Below, piece after piece: positions 43,536 through 52,054 of a stretch of 64,000 nt of DNA; position 1 is the first letter of the stretch, and each line of letters opens with the position of its first letter. Under the pieces are notes generated by a model, which was given only the letters and a program-made list of their open reading frames with translations, was not told where the DNA came from and made no database searches. Source of the DNA: JBFMFR01 sp040752025 (GTDB taxonomy: Bacteria; Chloroflexota; Anaerolineae; Anaerolineales; UBA4823); assembly GCA_040752025.1 (NCBI GenBank), contig JBFMFR010000003.1, positions 62,001 through 126,000 on the forward strand, written 5' to 3'. The translations under genes and the position numbers were made by a program.

Positions 43536-44609
43536 CTAACTCAAACGAAAATTGACCTCATTCACTGCCTGGGCATGATCCAATGTCCAGATCGTAGTCT
43601 GGCCGGTAAACCCAGTTTTACCGGCCTTCAACTGAAAGAACGCCCCACGGCCCAAACCAGAAGCCGCATAATAACCATCCAGGCCAGATAGCGCGCCAAC
43701 GGCGTGGTACTCCACCCGCCCCGGCTGTGGGTCAGTAATCTCGATCCCGGCCCCGCTCAGGTTGGCCGTCAGGACCAGGATGCCTTCGCCAGCCAGCGCT
43801 TTGCCAACCAGGTTGGCGATACCGGAGGGCGCGCCGACGTTCACGCGCTTGACTTCACTGCCAACCTCCCAGCGATGGAACAGCGCGCTGCGCAAGGTGA
43901 CCTCATTCGAAGCCGGCCCCAACGCACCCACCTGGACAAATTCTTGTTTGGTTGCCGGTCCAGCGGCAGGCGCCGGCTGCAAACGTAGAACCTGGCCGGC
44001 CAGTAAGCCGCCAGTCTGCTGCAGTATAATCGAGCGCGCTCCGGCTGCAACTGGGGCGATCAACTGGCGGTCGAGCGCTTCCGGCGCCAGCGAGCGGATG
44101 TTCACCTGCTGACCGTCCGCATGATCGAAATAAAGCGGCGTTCGCAGCAAAAGGTACTGGCGCGGGCCCGGGAGATTGGCAACCGTCACGAGCGCTTCGG
44201 AAATGGGATCGGCTGTGCTAACATCCTTGACCACCCGGCCTTGCAATGTCACCGGCAAACGGCGCAACGCCACTGCCTGTGAGGCAGCCAGCGGAAAGAC
44301 CGGATTCACCGGGACATCGAATTGGAACATTTCCGGGCGAAATCCATCTGCGGAAAACCTGGCCGGCACTGTATAAGCCTGTGCAGAATCAGGGAAAACC
44401 AACTGGCGTACACCAGTCAAGGCAAAAAGGCCATCTCGCGAAGTGTTTGGTTTCAGGCGTGGATGATCGCACTCCAGGCGAAAGTTCCTGGTCAATGGCT
44501 TGCCCGTCGCCTCATCGGTGACCGCTCCGGTGATCAAGGCCTGGTAGATCGAGCGGATATCATCCACCACCCAATACGTGCGATTGTTGGTTTCGACTGA
44601 ATAAGACAT
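43536..44609 (-). CDS. eCIS-associated protein with carboxypeptidase-regulatory-like domains
   Basis: 357 aa. The N-terminal part has two short beta units like carboxypeptidase-regulatory or CNA-B-type folds (ALITGAVTDEATGKPL...DGLFALTGV, about 25-70; VTLQGRVVKDVSTADPISEALVTV, about 120-145). The C-terminal half is beta-rich with repeated hydrophobic-loop patterns (ARSIILQQTGGLLAGQVLRL, YAASGLGRGAFFQLKAGKTG). No enzyme motif or signal. It lies between the terminator-like DUF4255 gene and sheath 1, so a particle-surface or cap-linked part is inferred. ATG 44609 has GAGG 7 bases upstream. Confidence 0.7.
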   Translation of the reverse strand: MSYSVETNNRTYWVVDDIRSIYQALITGAVTDEATGKPLTRNFRLECDHPRLKPNTSRDGLFALTGVRQLVFPDSAQAYTVPARFSADGFRPEMFQFDVPVNPVFPLAASQAVALRRLPVTLQGRVVKDVSTADPISEALVTVANLPGPRQYLLLRTPLYFDHADGQQVNIRSLAPEALDRQLIAPVAAGARSIILQQTGGLLAGQVLRLQPAPAAGPATKQEFVQVGALGPASNEVTLRSALFHRWEVGSEVKRVNVGAPSGIANLVGKALAGEGILVLTANLSGAGIEITDPQPGRVEYHAVGALSGLDGYYAASGLGRGAFFQLKAGKTGFTGQTTIWTLDHAQAVNEVNFRLS

Positions 44610-44633
44610 CAACCAGCCTCTTCTCCACGCGCC

Positions 44634-45221
44634 TTAATCAACCCTGACGATTTGAGCAAACTGCGCCTCCTTCACCAGCACAGGCTCCATGAGCATTGGT
44701 TGGCGAGCTGAATCGACCAGGATGGTCTGCACCAGGTAAGAAACTGAAAGCTGGTAAGACTCTTGCAAAGCTGACCACACTCGGGTAATCTCCTCCAGGG
44801 TCAACGGCTCCAGGTTAATGTGCAGCTCCCCATCCCCTGGATCGAGATCGCTGATCCCTTGAACGGTCCCCACAATGCGGGCATGGTCACTGAAGACTTG
44901 CAGCACCCGGCCAAGCAGAATCTGCTCTCCGATAGAATCCTTGGCGATGGGCGTTACCAGGTAGTAAAGGTTGAGCGGCAAGGGCTGGGGCGCAAACTGA
45001 TTGGTGCTCAGGCGGCGAGGCAGGTCATTCAGCCGGTCGGGATCCCGCCTCACCATGTACAACCATAACGATACGTGCGGGACATCCGTCGCTGGGCCAA
45101 CCTCCTTGGGAGAACCCAAATCGATCACGGCGTTCTGCAGCGTGGGATCCCCCTTGAAATGCTCTTTGAGCAAATTCTTCAACGTCTCACTTACCCGACG
45201 GATTATGGTGTAATCGCTCAT
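44634..45221 (-). CDS. DUF4255 tail terminator-like protein (Afp16/Pvc16-like)
   Basis: 195 aa. DYTIIRRVSETLKNLLKEHF, VIDLGSPKEVGPATDVPHVSLWLYMVRRDPDRLND and LPLNLYYLVTPIAKDSIGEQILLGRVLQVFSDH are the DUF4255 signature. In Afp this family caps the tube and helps set its end. ATG 45221 is preferred; a TTG at 45242 overlaps the previous stop. It is second in the operon, whereas in Afp it is last, so the gene order is rearranged. Confidence 0.92.
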   Translation of the reverse strand: MSDYTIIRRVSETLKNLLKEHFKGDPTLQNAVIDLGSPKEVGPATDVPHVSLWLYMVRRDPDRLNDLPRRLSTNQFAPQPLPLNLYYLVTPIAKDSIGEQILLGRVLQVFSDHARIVGTVQGISDLDPGDGELHINLEPLTLEEITRVWSALQESYQLSVSYLVQTILVDSARQPMLMEPVLVKEAQFAQIVRVD

Positions 45222-45238
45222 CGTTAACTTTTCTCGGA

Positions 45239-45502
45239 TCAATCCTTTCGATGCGCCGGTCCGGCTGGTTTGTCATCTACCGCATCGTCGATATAAACAT
45301 CAATGAAATCGACAATATCACCCAGGTCCCGAAAATGCTTCCGTTCTCCGCTCGGGACATGAGTGATGATGCCTTCAAGCTTCTTCTTACGATTCAAGGC
45401 CACTTCATCTTCCACGAAAATCTTGACCACAAAAGAAAAAATATGCAGTCGAGTAGCGTTAGGGTCTGACGAAAATACAGGTTCTTTTTTCACCTGAACC
45501 AC
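45239..45502 (-). CDS. Small leader protein of the eCIS operon
   Basis: 87 aa, GTG start 45502 (GTG 45493 is an alternative). Core: HIFSFVVKIFVEDE, ITHVPSGERKHFRDL, DIVDFIDVYIDD. A similar pattern (SF-x-x-x-I, G-x-x-x-H-x-x-SG, L-x-x-FI) is seen in the 80-aa protein at 52055-52297, so they look like paralogs. Not a DNA-binding protein by eye. It opens the eCIS operon, divergent from the TetR gene. Function unknown. Confidence 0.75.
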   Translation of the reverse strand: MVQVKKEPVFSSDPNATRLHIFSFVVKIFVEDEVALNRKKKLEGIITHVPSGERKHFRDLGDIVDFIDVYIDDAVDDKPAGPAHRKD

Positions 45503-45596
45503 ATATCACATGAATAAAAACAGATATGGATAACGATAGCATACCGGTGTCTTACAACCGTCGCTCAGGCGTCTCTTCCAGCGTCTATTCAGGTGA
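45490..45596. promoter_or_regulatory. Inverted motif flanking the eCIS start region
   Basis: TCACCTGAA at 45490-45498 and its exact inverse TTCAGGTGA at 45588-45596 flank the divergent region, each next to an A/T-run (TTTTTT or AGAAAAAGG). In addition a 10-base direct repeat ATAYGGATAA occurs at 45524-45533 and 45650-45659. These could be operators shared by the eCIS operon and the TetR operon. No clear promoter for the eCIS operon was found by eye. Confidence 0.4.
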
Positions 45597-45607
45597 GAAA
45601 AAGGCTA

Positions 45608-45636
45608 TTTACTCACAAAGGAATCTGTAGTATAAT
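45608..45636 (+). promoter_or_regulatory. Promoter of the TetR-ABC operon
   Basis: TTTACT (45608-45613), a 17-base spacer and a perfect TATAAT (45631-45636) lie about 50 bases before the TetR start. A CCGAATACGG inverted repeat lies just after it at 45646-45655 and could be an operator. Confidence 0.65.
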
Positions 45637-45684
45637 ACGCAATGACCGAATACGGATAATAGTCATATGGTCAAAGGAGTGTAC

Positions 45685-46347
45685 ATGCCCAGAGCTTTTT
45701 CGGAGCAAGAAAAGGAATTGATCGGCGAGCGCCTGCTGGAGCAAGGCTATAAGCTGTTTTCGACTTACGGGCTAAAGAAGACCAACGTGGAAGACATCGC
45801 CAAAGCAGCGGGCATCTCGAAAGGGGCGTTTTACAGCTTCTACGAATCCAAAGAGGCGCTGCTGATGGATGTGATCGAAGAGGCCGAAGTGCGCCTGCGC
45901 CAGGAAATCTTCGAGGTGGTCGACCTGCCGGGGCCCTCCCCACGGGCGCGGCTGTATGCAATCTTGAAGAAGGCTTTCGAGCTTTTCGAAGAAATCCCGA
46001 TCTTGCAGTTTTTCACGGGCAGCGACTATGACCTGCTCTTCCGCAGGGTGCCGGCAGAAAAGCTGCAAGAACACCTGGCCAGCGACCAGGCTTTCTTCAA
46101 CGATCTGATCGCCCGCTGCCACAGGTCGGGCATCCCCATCCAGGTGCAGCCGGGTGAGATCGCCAGCGTGTTGTACCCAATCGTGATGGCCATGCTGCAC
46201 AGTGACGAGTCCGGTTGGAGCAACCTGAGCGGCAATCTCAACGTGCTGCTGGAACTGCTGGCGGCGTACTGCCTCGGCGAAGTCGAATTGCAGCTCCAGG
46301 ACCCAGACAAGCTCGCATCCGGTCGAAAAGGAGAAAGCTCACAATGA
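45685..46347 (+). CDS. TetR/AcrR-family transcriptional regulator
   Basis: 220 aa. The N-terminal HTH is typical (YKLFSTYGLKKTNVEDIAKAAGISKGAFYSFYESKEAL, split here into residues about 20-55), followed by a helical ligand/dimer domain of normal length. ATG 45685 follows AAAGGAG by 6 bases; the upstream ATG at 45667 lacks a site. Its stop overlaps the ABC ATPase start (ATGA), so it probably controls this transporter operon. Its divergent position beside the eCIS operon allows control of that too, but only by inference. Confidence 0.93.
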   Translation: MPRAFSEQEKELIGERLLEQGYKLFSTYGLKKTNVEDIAKAAGISKGAFYSFYESKEALLMDVIEEAEVRLRQEIFEVVDLPGPSPRARLYAILKKAFELFEEIPILQFFTGSDYDLLFRRVPAEKLQEHLASDQAFFNDLIARCHRSGIPIQVQPGEIASVLYPIVMAMLHSDESGWSNLSGNLNVLLELLAAYCLGEVELQLQDPDKLASGRKGESSQ

Positions 46348-47264
46348 ACCTGACCATCGAAACAGAACATCTTGGAAAAAATTATGGCGACGTAAGGGCG
46401 GTCGAAGACCTGTCCCTGAAAGTGACCGAGGGCGAAATCTACGCCTTCCTGGGGCTGAACGGCGCCGGCAAAACCACCACGATCCGTATGCTGCTGGGGA
46501 TGATCAAGCCCAGCAGCGGGTGCGCCAGGGTGCTGGGAACCCAGGTGCGCCTGGGCAGCCGGGAACCCTGGGCGGCGGTAGGCTACCTGGTGGAAATCCC
46601 CCACTGCTATCCGGAGCTGAGCGTGTACGAGAACCTGGAAGTTGCCCGGCGCCTGCACCCGGGCACGCCCAAAGAGGCCGTGGGGCGGACGATCGAACGC
46701 CTGGGGCTGGGGACTTACGCCAACCGGCGGGCGGGCAACCTTTCGCAAGGCAACGCTCAGCGCCTGGGGGTAGCCAAGGCGCTGCTGCACAACCCCAGGC
46801 TGCTGTTCCTGGACGAGCCGGCCAACGGCCTGGACCCGGCCGGGATCGTCGAGATCCGCGAACTGCTGCTGGAGCTGACACGCCAGCAGGGCGTGACGGT
46901 GTTCATGTCGAGTCACATCCTGGCGGAGGTGGCGCGCCTGGCCGGGCGGATCGGGATCATCCACGAAGGGCGGCTGCTGCAGGAACTGAGCGCGGATGAA
47001 CTGGAGAAGAACCGCAGACGGCGGCTGCTGCTGCGGGTGCGGGAGATGGACGCAGCCCGCTCTGCGCTGGCGAAAGCCGGGCAGCCGGCCGAAACGCTGG
47101 GCAACGGGAGCATCGTGCTGAGGAGCAAGGCGGCAGTGGAGCGCCCGGATGAAATCAACCGGCTGCTGGTGGAAGCCGGAGCAGCGCCCACGCAATTGAT
47201 GGTGGAGGAGGAAGAACTGGAACAGTACTTCCTCCGGCTGGTTGGAACGAATGGAGGTTCATAG
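46344..47264 (+). CDS. ABC transporter ATP-binding protein
   Basis: 306 aa. Walker A GLNGAGKTTT (about 38), signature NLSQGNAQRLGVAKALL (a variant LSQGN), Walker B RLLFLDEPANGLDP and an H-loop SSHIL. The C-terminal part is the usual extra domain of CcmA/DrrA-type exporters. ATG 46344 overlaps the TetR stop; GGAG lies upstream. It powers the permease encoded next, so the pair likely exports a drug, lipid or peptide. Confidence 0.94.
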   Translation: MNLTIETEHLGKNYGDVRAVEDLSLKVTEGEIYAFLGLNGAGKTTTIRMLLGMIKPSSGCARVLGTQVRLGSREPWAAVGYLVEIPHCYPELSVYENLEVARRLHPGTPKEAVGRTIERLGLGTYANRRAGNLSQGNAQRLGVAKALLHNPRLLFLDEPANGLDPAGIVEIRELLLELTRQQGVTVFMSSHILAEVARLAGRIGIIHEGRLLQELSADELEKNRRRRLLLRVREMDAARSALAKAGQPAETLGNGSIVLRSKAAVERPDEINRLLVEAGAAPTQLMVEEEELEQYFLRLVGTNGGS

Positions 47265-47265
47265 C

Positions 47266-48057
47266 ATGAATAACCCGGCATCGATACTGGTAGATATGAT
47301 CTGGATCGAGTGGCGCAAAGCCATGCGCTCCAGGATGCCCCTGGGGACGGCCCTGGGATCGCTGTTCATGCCCCTGGGCATCGCCTTCCTGATCTTCGTA
47401 TCCAGGAACCCGGAGATTTCCAAGCAGCTTGGCCTGATCAGCGCCAAAGCGGACCTGGTCAAGTATGCGGCCACGGATTGGCCGACCTACCTGGCCTTGT
47501 TCGCCATGTTGATCGCGGCCGGGGGCTTCTTCTTGTTTGTGCTGGTGGTGAGTTGGACCTTTGGCCGTGAGTTCGTGGATGGCACGTTGAAGGACATGCT
47601 GGCCGTGCCGGTACCGCGCACCAGCATCCTGCTGGCGAAATTCATCGTGGCGGCGGGCTGGTCGGTGGCGCTGGCGGCGGGAATCCTGATCGCCGGCCTG
47701 ATCACAGGAGTAGCCATCGGACTGCCTGGCGGCTCACCCGGCGTTCTGCTGCAAGGAGCAGGGCTGCTGGCGGGCTGTGCCGGCCTGACGATTGCGGTAG
47801 TGCTGCCGTTCGCCTTCTTCGCCAGCGCCGGGCGCGGCTACCTGCTGCCGGTGGGCATGGCGATCCTGGCGCTGATGTCGGCCAACCTGGTGGTGCTCCT
47901 GGGATGGGGCGAACTGTATCCCTGGGCGGTGCCGGGGTTATTCTCCCAGGGGCCAGGTTCGCTGCTGCCAGCCAGTTATGGGATGGTACTCATCACCTGC
48001 CTGGCGGGGATGCTGGCGACCTATTTCTGGTGGAAACACGCCGACCAGAACCGGTAA
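47266..48057 (+). CDS. ABC-2-type transporter permease
   Basis: 263 aa with about six hydrophobic helices (MPLGIAFLIFV, LFAMLIAAGGFFLFVLVVS, WSVALAAGILIAGLITGVAIG, GLLAGCAGLTIAVVLPFAFF, LPVGMAILALMSANLVVLLGW, GMVLITCLAGMLATYFWW). The WTFGREFVDGTLKDMLAVPVPR segment is typical of ABC-2 permeases. ATG 47266 follows GGAGG and lies 1 base after the ATPase stop. It forms the membrane part of the exporter with the preceding ATPase. A strong hairpin ends the operon. Confidence 0.92.
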   Translation: MNNPASILVDMIWIEWRKAMRSRMPLGTALGSLFMPLGIAFLIFVSRNPEISKQLGLISAKADLVKYAATDWPTYLALFAMLIAAGGFFLFVLVVSWTFGREFVDGTLKDMLAVPVPRTSILLAKFIVAAGWSVALAAGILIAGLITGVAIGLPGGSPGVLLQGAGLLAGCAGLTIAVVLPFAFFASAGRGYLLPVGMAILALMSANLVVLLGWGELYPWAVPGLFSQGPGSLLPASYGMVLITCLAGMLATYFWWKHADQNR

Positions 48058-48103
48058 CGCTGAAGCGCAAATCGTCCTGAGAATGGTTTTGGCTTACCCC
48101 GCT

Positions 48104-48137
48104 TTCAGGCCCGCCAAATATTTCTGGCGGGCCTGAA
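48104..48137. terminator. Bidirectional terminator hairpin
   Basis: A perfect 13-bp inverted repeat (TTCAGGCCCGCCA / TGGCGGGCCTGAA) with an 8-base AT-rich loop lies between the permease stop (48057) and the FG-GAP gene stop (48156), which converge. Confidence 0.85.
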
Positions 48138-48155
48138 GTTACTTTTACAAGCAAC

Positions 48156-51100
48156 CTACTTGTTCAAGAAGGGAAGATAGATCTGGGCATACGCTGCACG
48201 CAGGTCAACCTCGTTCCAGCCATCCCAGGGGAGGTGATACCAGCGGCTGTGAGGAGGAGCGAACGGGCTGGTGACCGGGCTGTATTTGAAACGCACCCGC
48301 CAGTGATATGGCTTCGCAACACTTAAGCTGGGGTAGGTCAGGTAAATTGCCCCGCCGCCCAACTGGGTATCTATCCAGGGCGTGACTGTGAGGCCTGTGC
48401 CATTGAAGACGTTCTGCAGTTCCTTGATCTCCAACTGCAACATGCTACGCCCTCTGCCTGCCGGATTGACGGCGAAGGCTTGCGTCACGAATCCGGTGGA
48501 GCCAGCCAGGCCCAGGTGCGCCAGTGGCGTGTAGCTGAGCGAAAGCTGGCGAGGCTTGATGGTTTTACCTGGAGAGCCAGCGCCATAGAACAGTTGCAAT
48601 TGGCCGCTGTCGCTGCTCGCTCCAGGAGCGCCGATCAGGATTTCGGCATAGCCATCGCCGTTAATGTCACCTGCCGAGGCCACCGAGGCGCCCAGGTTGG
48701 CGTAGGCGGTTGGCGAATTGACCTGCCAATCGCCCCCGGAATTGCTCACGGGGCCGTAGGCCGCGCCATAATACAGGCGGGCGCTGCCCGCCTCGGCGGC
48801 ACTGCCCGAGTGGGTTGGCGCGCCGACCAGGATATCGGCATAACCATCGCCATTGACATCCCCTGCCGTAGCGGCGGAGGCGCCAAACTGGGCATTGGCG
48901 CTCCCACCGGCATCGCTCCAGCAGGGTGAAGCGCCCAGGCCGCCAGCCGCGCCGCAGAAGGCGTAAGCCGCGCCCTGCTTGACGCCCAGGCCGCCGGTGT
49001 ACCAGGGCACGCCAACGATCACGTCACTGTAGCCGTCGCCATTGACATCCCCGGCGGTGTTCACACTGGCGCCGAGGTGGGCGCTTGCGTTGACGGAATT
49101 CCAGTTCCAGGTGGAATTCAAGCCAGTGGGCGAGCCGTGCCAGACGTAAGCCCAGCCCAGGCCCCCGGCGATCAGGTCACTGTAGCCATCCCGGTTAACG
49201 TCGCCTGCCCCGGCGAGGCTGAGGCCCAGGTTGTTGTTGTTCAGATTGGCCTCATACATCCAATCGACATTGTAGAGATATCCGTTAGCGCCCAGGCCGC
49301 CCGGCTCGCCATACCAGCCCAGGACAATCCCCTCGCTGGTATGGCCCGACGAGTAGTACGGCGCACCGGCGACCACGTCGGCGTAGCCATCGCCGTTGAC
49401 ATCGCCTGCGCCCGTCACAGCATAGCCCAGAGCGGCGCTGAACGAATCGCTCTCAGCTCTCCAGTCGGCGTTGGAAAAGTCGCCGGGGCTGCCCAGGCCA
49501 GAGACGCCCCCCAGCCAGACGAACACCATGCCCTCGTCGAACGAGCCGTTGTTGTAGAATGGCGCGCCAGCGATGATATCGTCGTAGCCATCGCCGTTGA
49601 CGTCGCCAGCCGAATCGACCGAGTAGCCCAGCCGGGCATCGGCCTGCCCGCTGCGCCCCCACCAGTTGTATAAATGATTCAGGCCAGACAATGAGCCATG
49701 CCAGACGAAAATTGCGCCTTCGTCGCTCATGCCAACATCGTAGTACGGCGCGCCAGCGATGATATCTGCATAGCCATCGCCATTGACATCGCCAGCCGAA
49801 GCAACGGAAAAACCCAGTTCGTCGCCAGGAAAATCGCCTGTATAGCTCCAGTTGGCGGCGACATCCACTTCATCCGGCCCACCGTGATATACATATACCC
49901 GGCCCTCCTCGGTGTAGCTACCGGTATGATACGGCGCCCCTACGATGATATCCGAATAGCCATCGCCGTTCACATCCCCTGCAGCGGCAACTGAACAGCC
50001 ATATAGTGAGCCATCTGCTCCGGTCCCTTGCCAGTCGGCGCTGTCGAGCGTAGAGCTGCCGGCTGCCCGTGTGCTGTTTCCCAGCCAGAGCAGGGCGCGC
50101 CCCCGATCGCTACCCATGCCATCATAACTCATCTGTCCAATGATAATGTCAGCATAACCATCACCATTTACGTCTCCGGCAGTGGCAACTGAGCGACCTA
50201 AGGCGCTATAATCTTCCTGGCTGGTCACATACCAGGATTGGCCCGGGAAGTTGTTCAGGCCGGATGAGCCACCGAAAAACACATCGGCCTTGCCTTGATA
50301 CAGCCCTGGAGTGGAGGATCGCTCCGGCGATCCGATGATCACATCGCTATAGCCATCCCCATTGAAATCTCCAGCGGTGGAGAGCGCCATGCCAAAGTGT
50401 TCCAAGTAATCATAGCCGTTCACCGAATCAAAATCAGAAGGCGACAAACCTGAGGCGGAACCATAATAAATATTAACCAAACCTCCTTCGACATTTACCC
50501 CTGTTTGGTAGGGAGCGCTGAACAGCACATCTGCATAACCATCTGCGTTGACATCCCCAGCAGTGCTCACGGCCTCACCTAAGTGAATCCCGCTCCACCC
50601 GATTTTAGGAAAATCGGGCGAACCGGCCAGGCCGCTTGCAGAGCCATAAAACACTGCGACATATCCATCATAACTGTTGTAATGGCTGGCACCGATGATC
50701 ACATCCGAGTAGCCATCGCCATTTACATCTCCAGCGGTGGCGATGGCCTGGCCCAATGCGGCGCCAGCCTGGTTCAACTGGAACTGCCATGCCTCCGAAA
50801 GCCCGATTGCCGAGCCATGAAATACATAAACTTTTCCCTCCCCATCTTGCGATACTTCTGACTCATAGCCAGGCGCGCCGATGATCACATCCGAGTAACC
50901 ATCGCCGTTGACATCTCCTGCAGTGGCCACTGAGTATCCAAAGGTATCGCCGGCATGCTCGCCGCTCCACAGCCGGTAAAATGTGGCGGGTAAGCCGCCA
51001 GAGGCACCCAGGTACACCAGGATAACGCCGTCATTGGCATAAAAATGATCGTAGTGCGGCGCGCCGACGATCACATCCGAGTAACCGTCGCCGTTCACAT

Positions 51101-51965
51101 CCCCGGCAGTGGCTGCCGAAACCCCCAGATGAGCGGACGCCTGACCGCCCATCTTCTGCCAATCAGGCGCAGGTGAAACTCCGCTGATTACCGCGAAAAC
51201 TTCCACAGGGTAGCTGGCACCCTGATCCTCGACTGCCAGTTGCAGATCGTAAGCCGGTTCGCCGGCCTGTGTAACCACAGACTCCAAACTGGCGACCTGC
51301 ACCATCAGGGCGCGCCCCCGGGCATCGGCAGCGCGCAGGCTGCCGTAGTGAAGAGCCGGTTGTCCGGCGTGGCGGAACTCCAAACTGCCATCTGCCAGGT
51401 GGTGCAGGGTCAGGTCTCCGGTGATGCGCAGCGCCAGGGTTAGCCGCCCGCCAGCCTGGTCTGCCGGGCGAGAGGCGACTCGAAAGGCCTGCGCCAGGCC
51501 CTGTTCGGTGTTGGCGTAGCTCTCCACCAGTTCGCCGCGCTGATAAACGATGCGGTTGGCATCCACGTTCAGGCCAGCCGGCTGGGGCGCTGCCAGTTCA
51601 CCGGCGCTGCCCACACCTGCCAGGGATATGCCCCACAGCCAGGATGGCTCTATCTCGGTGCGCTGGATGACCTGCACACCGTGCTCCTGGAAGTAGAAGC
51701 GCAGGTTCTGCGCCCGGTTGGGGGCCTGGAAGCTGGACGGCGCGCCTGGGATCAGCGGCTCATCGACCCAGGAGAGATGGTATTCGCTCTGGCGGATATA
51801 TTCCTGGGCCTGGCTCCACCAATCGCCTGAGATGCCAGATTGCGAAGCCGCGCCGGGAACTGGCTGTGTTTGGGCATGGGCAGGTTGCAGGCCAAAGCTG
51901 GCCAGAACCAGGATCAAGGCCAGGGAAAAACTATACAGGGTTTGGGTTGAAGTTTTGTGTTTCAT
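48156..51965 (-). CDS. Secreted FG-GAP (integrin alpha-like) repeat protein
   Basis: 1269 aa. ATG 51965 follows GGAG; a signal peptide (LYSFSLALILVLASFGLQPAHAQ) ends near residue 33. Residues about 35-270 are a beta-rich N-terminal region. Then 14 FG-GAP repeats with the calcium-loop core AGDVNGDGYSDVIVGAP (about 280-1115) would form one or two beta-propellers. A C-terminal beta domain ends in QIYLPFLNK, a tail type common on secreted Chloroflexi proteins. Likely outside the cell and calcium-stabilised, for adhesion or binding. It has no enzymatic motif. The neighbouring large regulator may control it. Confidence 0.9.
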   Translation of the reverse strand: MKHKTSTQTLYSFSLALILVLASFGLQPAHAQTQPVPGAASQSGISGDWWSQAQEYIRQSEYHLSWVDEPLIPGAPSSFQAPNRAQNLRFYFQEHGVQVIQRTEIEPSWLWGISLAGVGSAGELAAPQPAGLNVDANRIVYQRGELVESYANTEQGLAQAFRVASRPADQAGGRLTLALRITGDLTLHHLADGSLEFRHAGQPALHYGSLRAADARGRALMVQVASLESVVTQAGEPAYDLQLAVEDQGASYPVEVFAVISGVSPAPDWQKMGGQASAHLGVSAATAGDVNGDGYSDVIVGAPHYDHFYANDGVILVYLGASGGLPATFYRLWSGEHAGDTFGYSVATAGDVNGDGYSDVIIGAPGYESEVSQDGEGKVYVFHGSAIGLSEAWQFQLNQAGAALGQAIATAGDVNGDGYSDVIIGASHYNSYDGYVAVFYGSASGLAGSPDFPKIGWSGIHLGEAVSTAGDVNADGYADVLFSAPYQTGVNVEGGLVNIYYGSASGLSPSDFDSVNGYDYLEHFGMALSTAGDFNGDGYSDVIIGSPERSSTPGLYQGKADVFFGGSSGLNNFPGQSWYVTSQEDYSALGRSVATAGDVNGDGYADIIIGQMSYDGMGSDRGRALLWLGNSTRAAGSSTLDSADWQGTGADGSLYGCSVAAAGDVNGDGYSDIIVGAPYHTGSYTEEGRVYVYHGGPDEVDVAANWSYTGDFPGDELGFSVASAGDVNGDGYADIIAGAPYYDVGMSDEGAIFVWHGSLSGLNHLYNWWGRSGQADARLGYSVDSAGDVNGDGYDDIIAGAPFYNNGSFDEGMVFVWLGGVSGLGSPGDFSNADWRAESDSFSAALGYAVTGAGDVNGDGYADVVAGAPYYSSGHTSEGIVLGWYGEPGGLGANGYLYNVDWMYEANLNNNNLGLSLAGAGDVNRDGYSDLIAGGLGWAYVWHGSPTGLNSTWNWNSVNASAHLGASVNTAGDVNGDGYSDVIVGVPWYTGGLGVKQGAAYAFCGAAGGLGASPCWSDAGGSANAQFGASAATAGDVNGDGYADILVGAPTHSGSAAEAGSARLYYGAAYGPVSNSGGDWQVNSPTAYANLGASVASAGDINGDGYAEILIGAPGASSDSGQLQLFYGAGSPGKTIKPRQLSLSYTPLAHLGLAGSTGFVTQAFAVNPAGRGRSMLQLEIKELQNVFNGTGLTVTPWIDTQLGGGAIYLTYPSLSVAKPYHWRVRFKYSPVTSPFAPPHSRWYHLPWDGWNEVDLRAAYAQIYLPFLNK

Positions 51966-52054
51966 CACTTTTTCTCCTTTTTGGTTACTCACCTTTCGGG
52001 TGTGGCAAGCGCATCACACTCGAAGAACGAGAATGACGCCTCCGGGCAAATTTT

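Noticed and set aside
45239..45502. The eCIS leader protein as an antitoxin or DNA-binding protein
   Set aside because: No HTH or ribbon-helix-helix is visible; the pattern fits a small alpha/beta protein family also seen at 52055.
11330..45502. Prophage
   Set aside because: No capsid, portal, terminase, integrase or lysis gene is present, while an AAA+ ATPase, DUF4255 and gpJ/Afp12-like proteins are.
45503..45607. A promoter for the eCIS operon
   Set aside because: Several weak -10-like sequences exist on the minus strand but none has a -35 at 16-18 bases, so none was annotated.
48600..51130. Repeated GACATCCCC...CCGTTG-like DNA, looking like an array
   Set aside because: These are codons of the 14 FG-GAP repeats, in frame and with a protein explanation.
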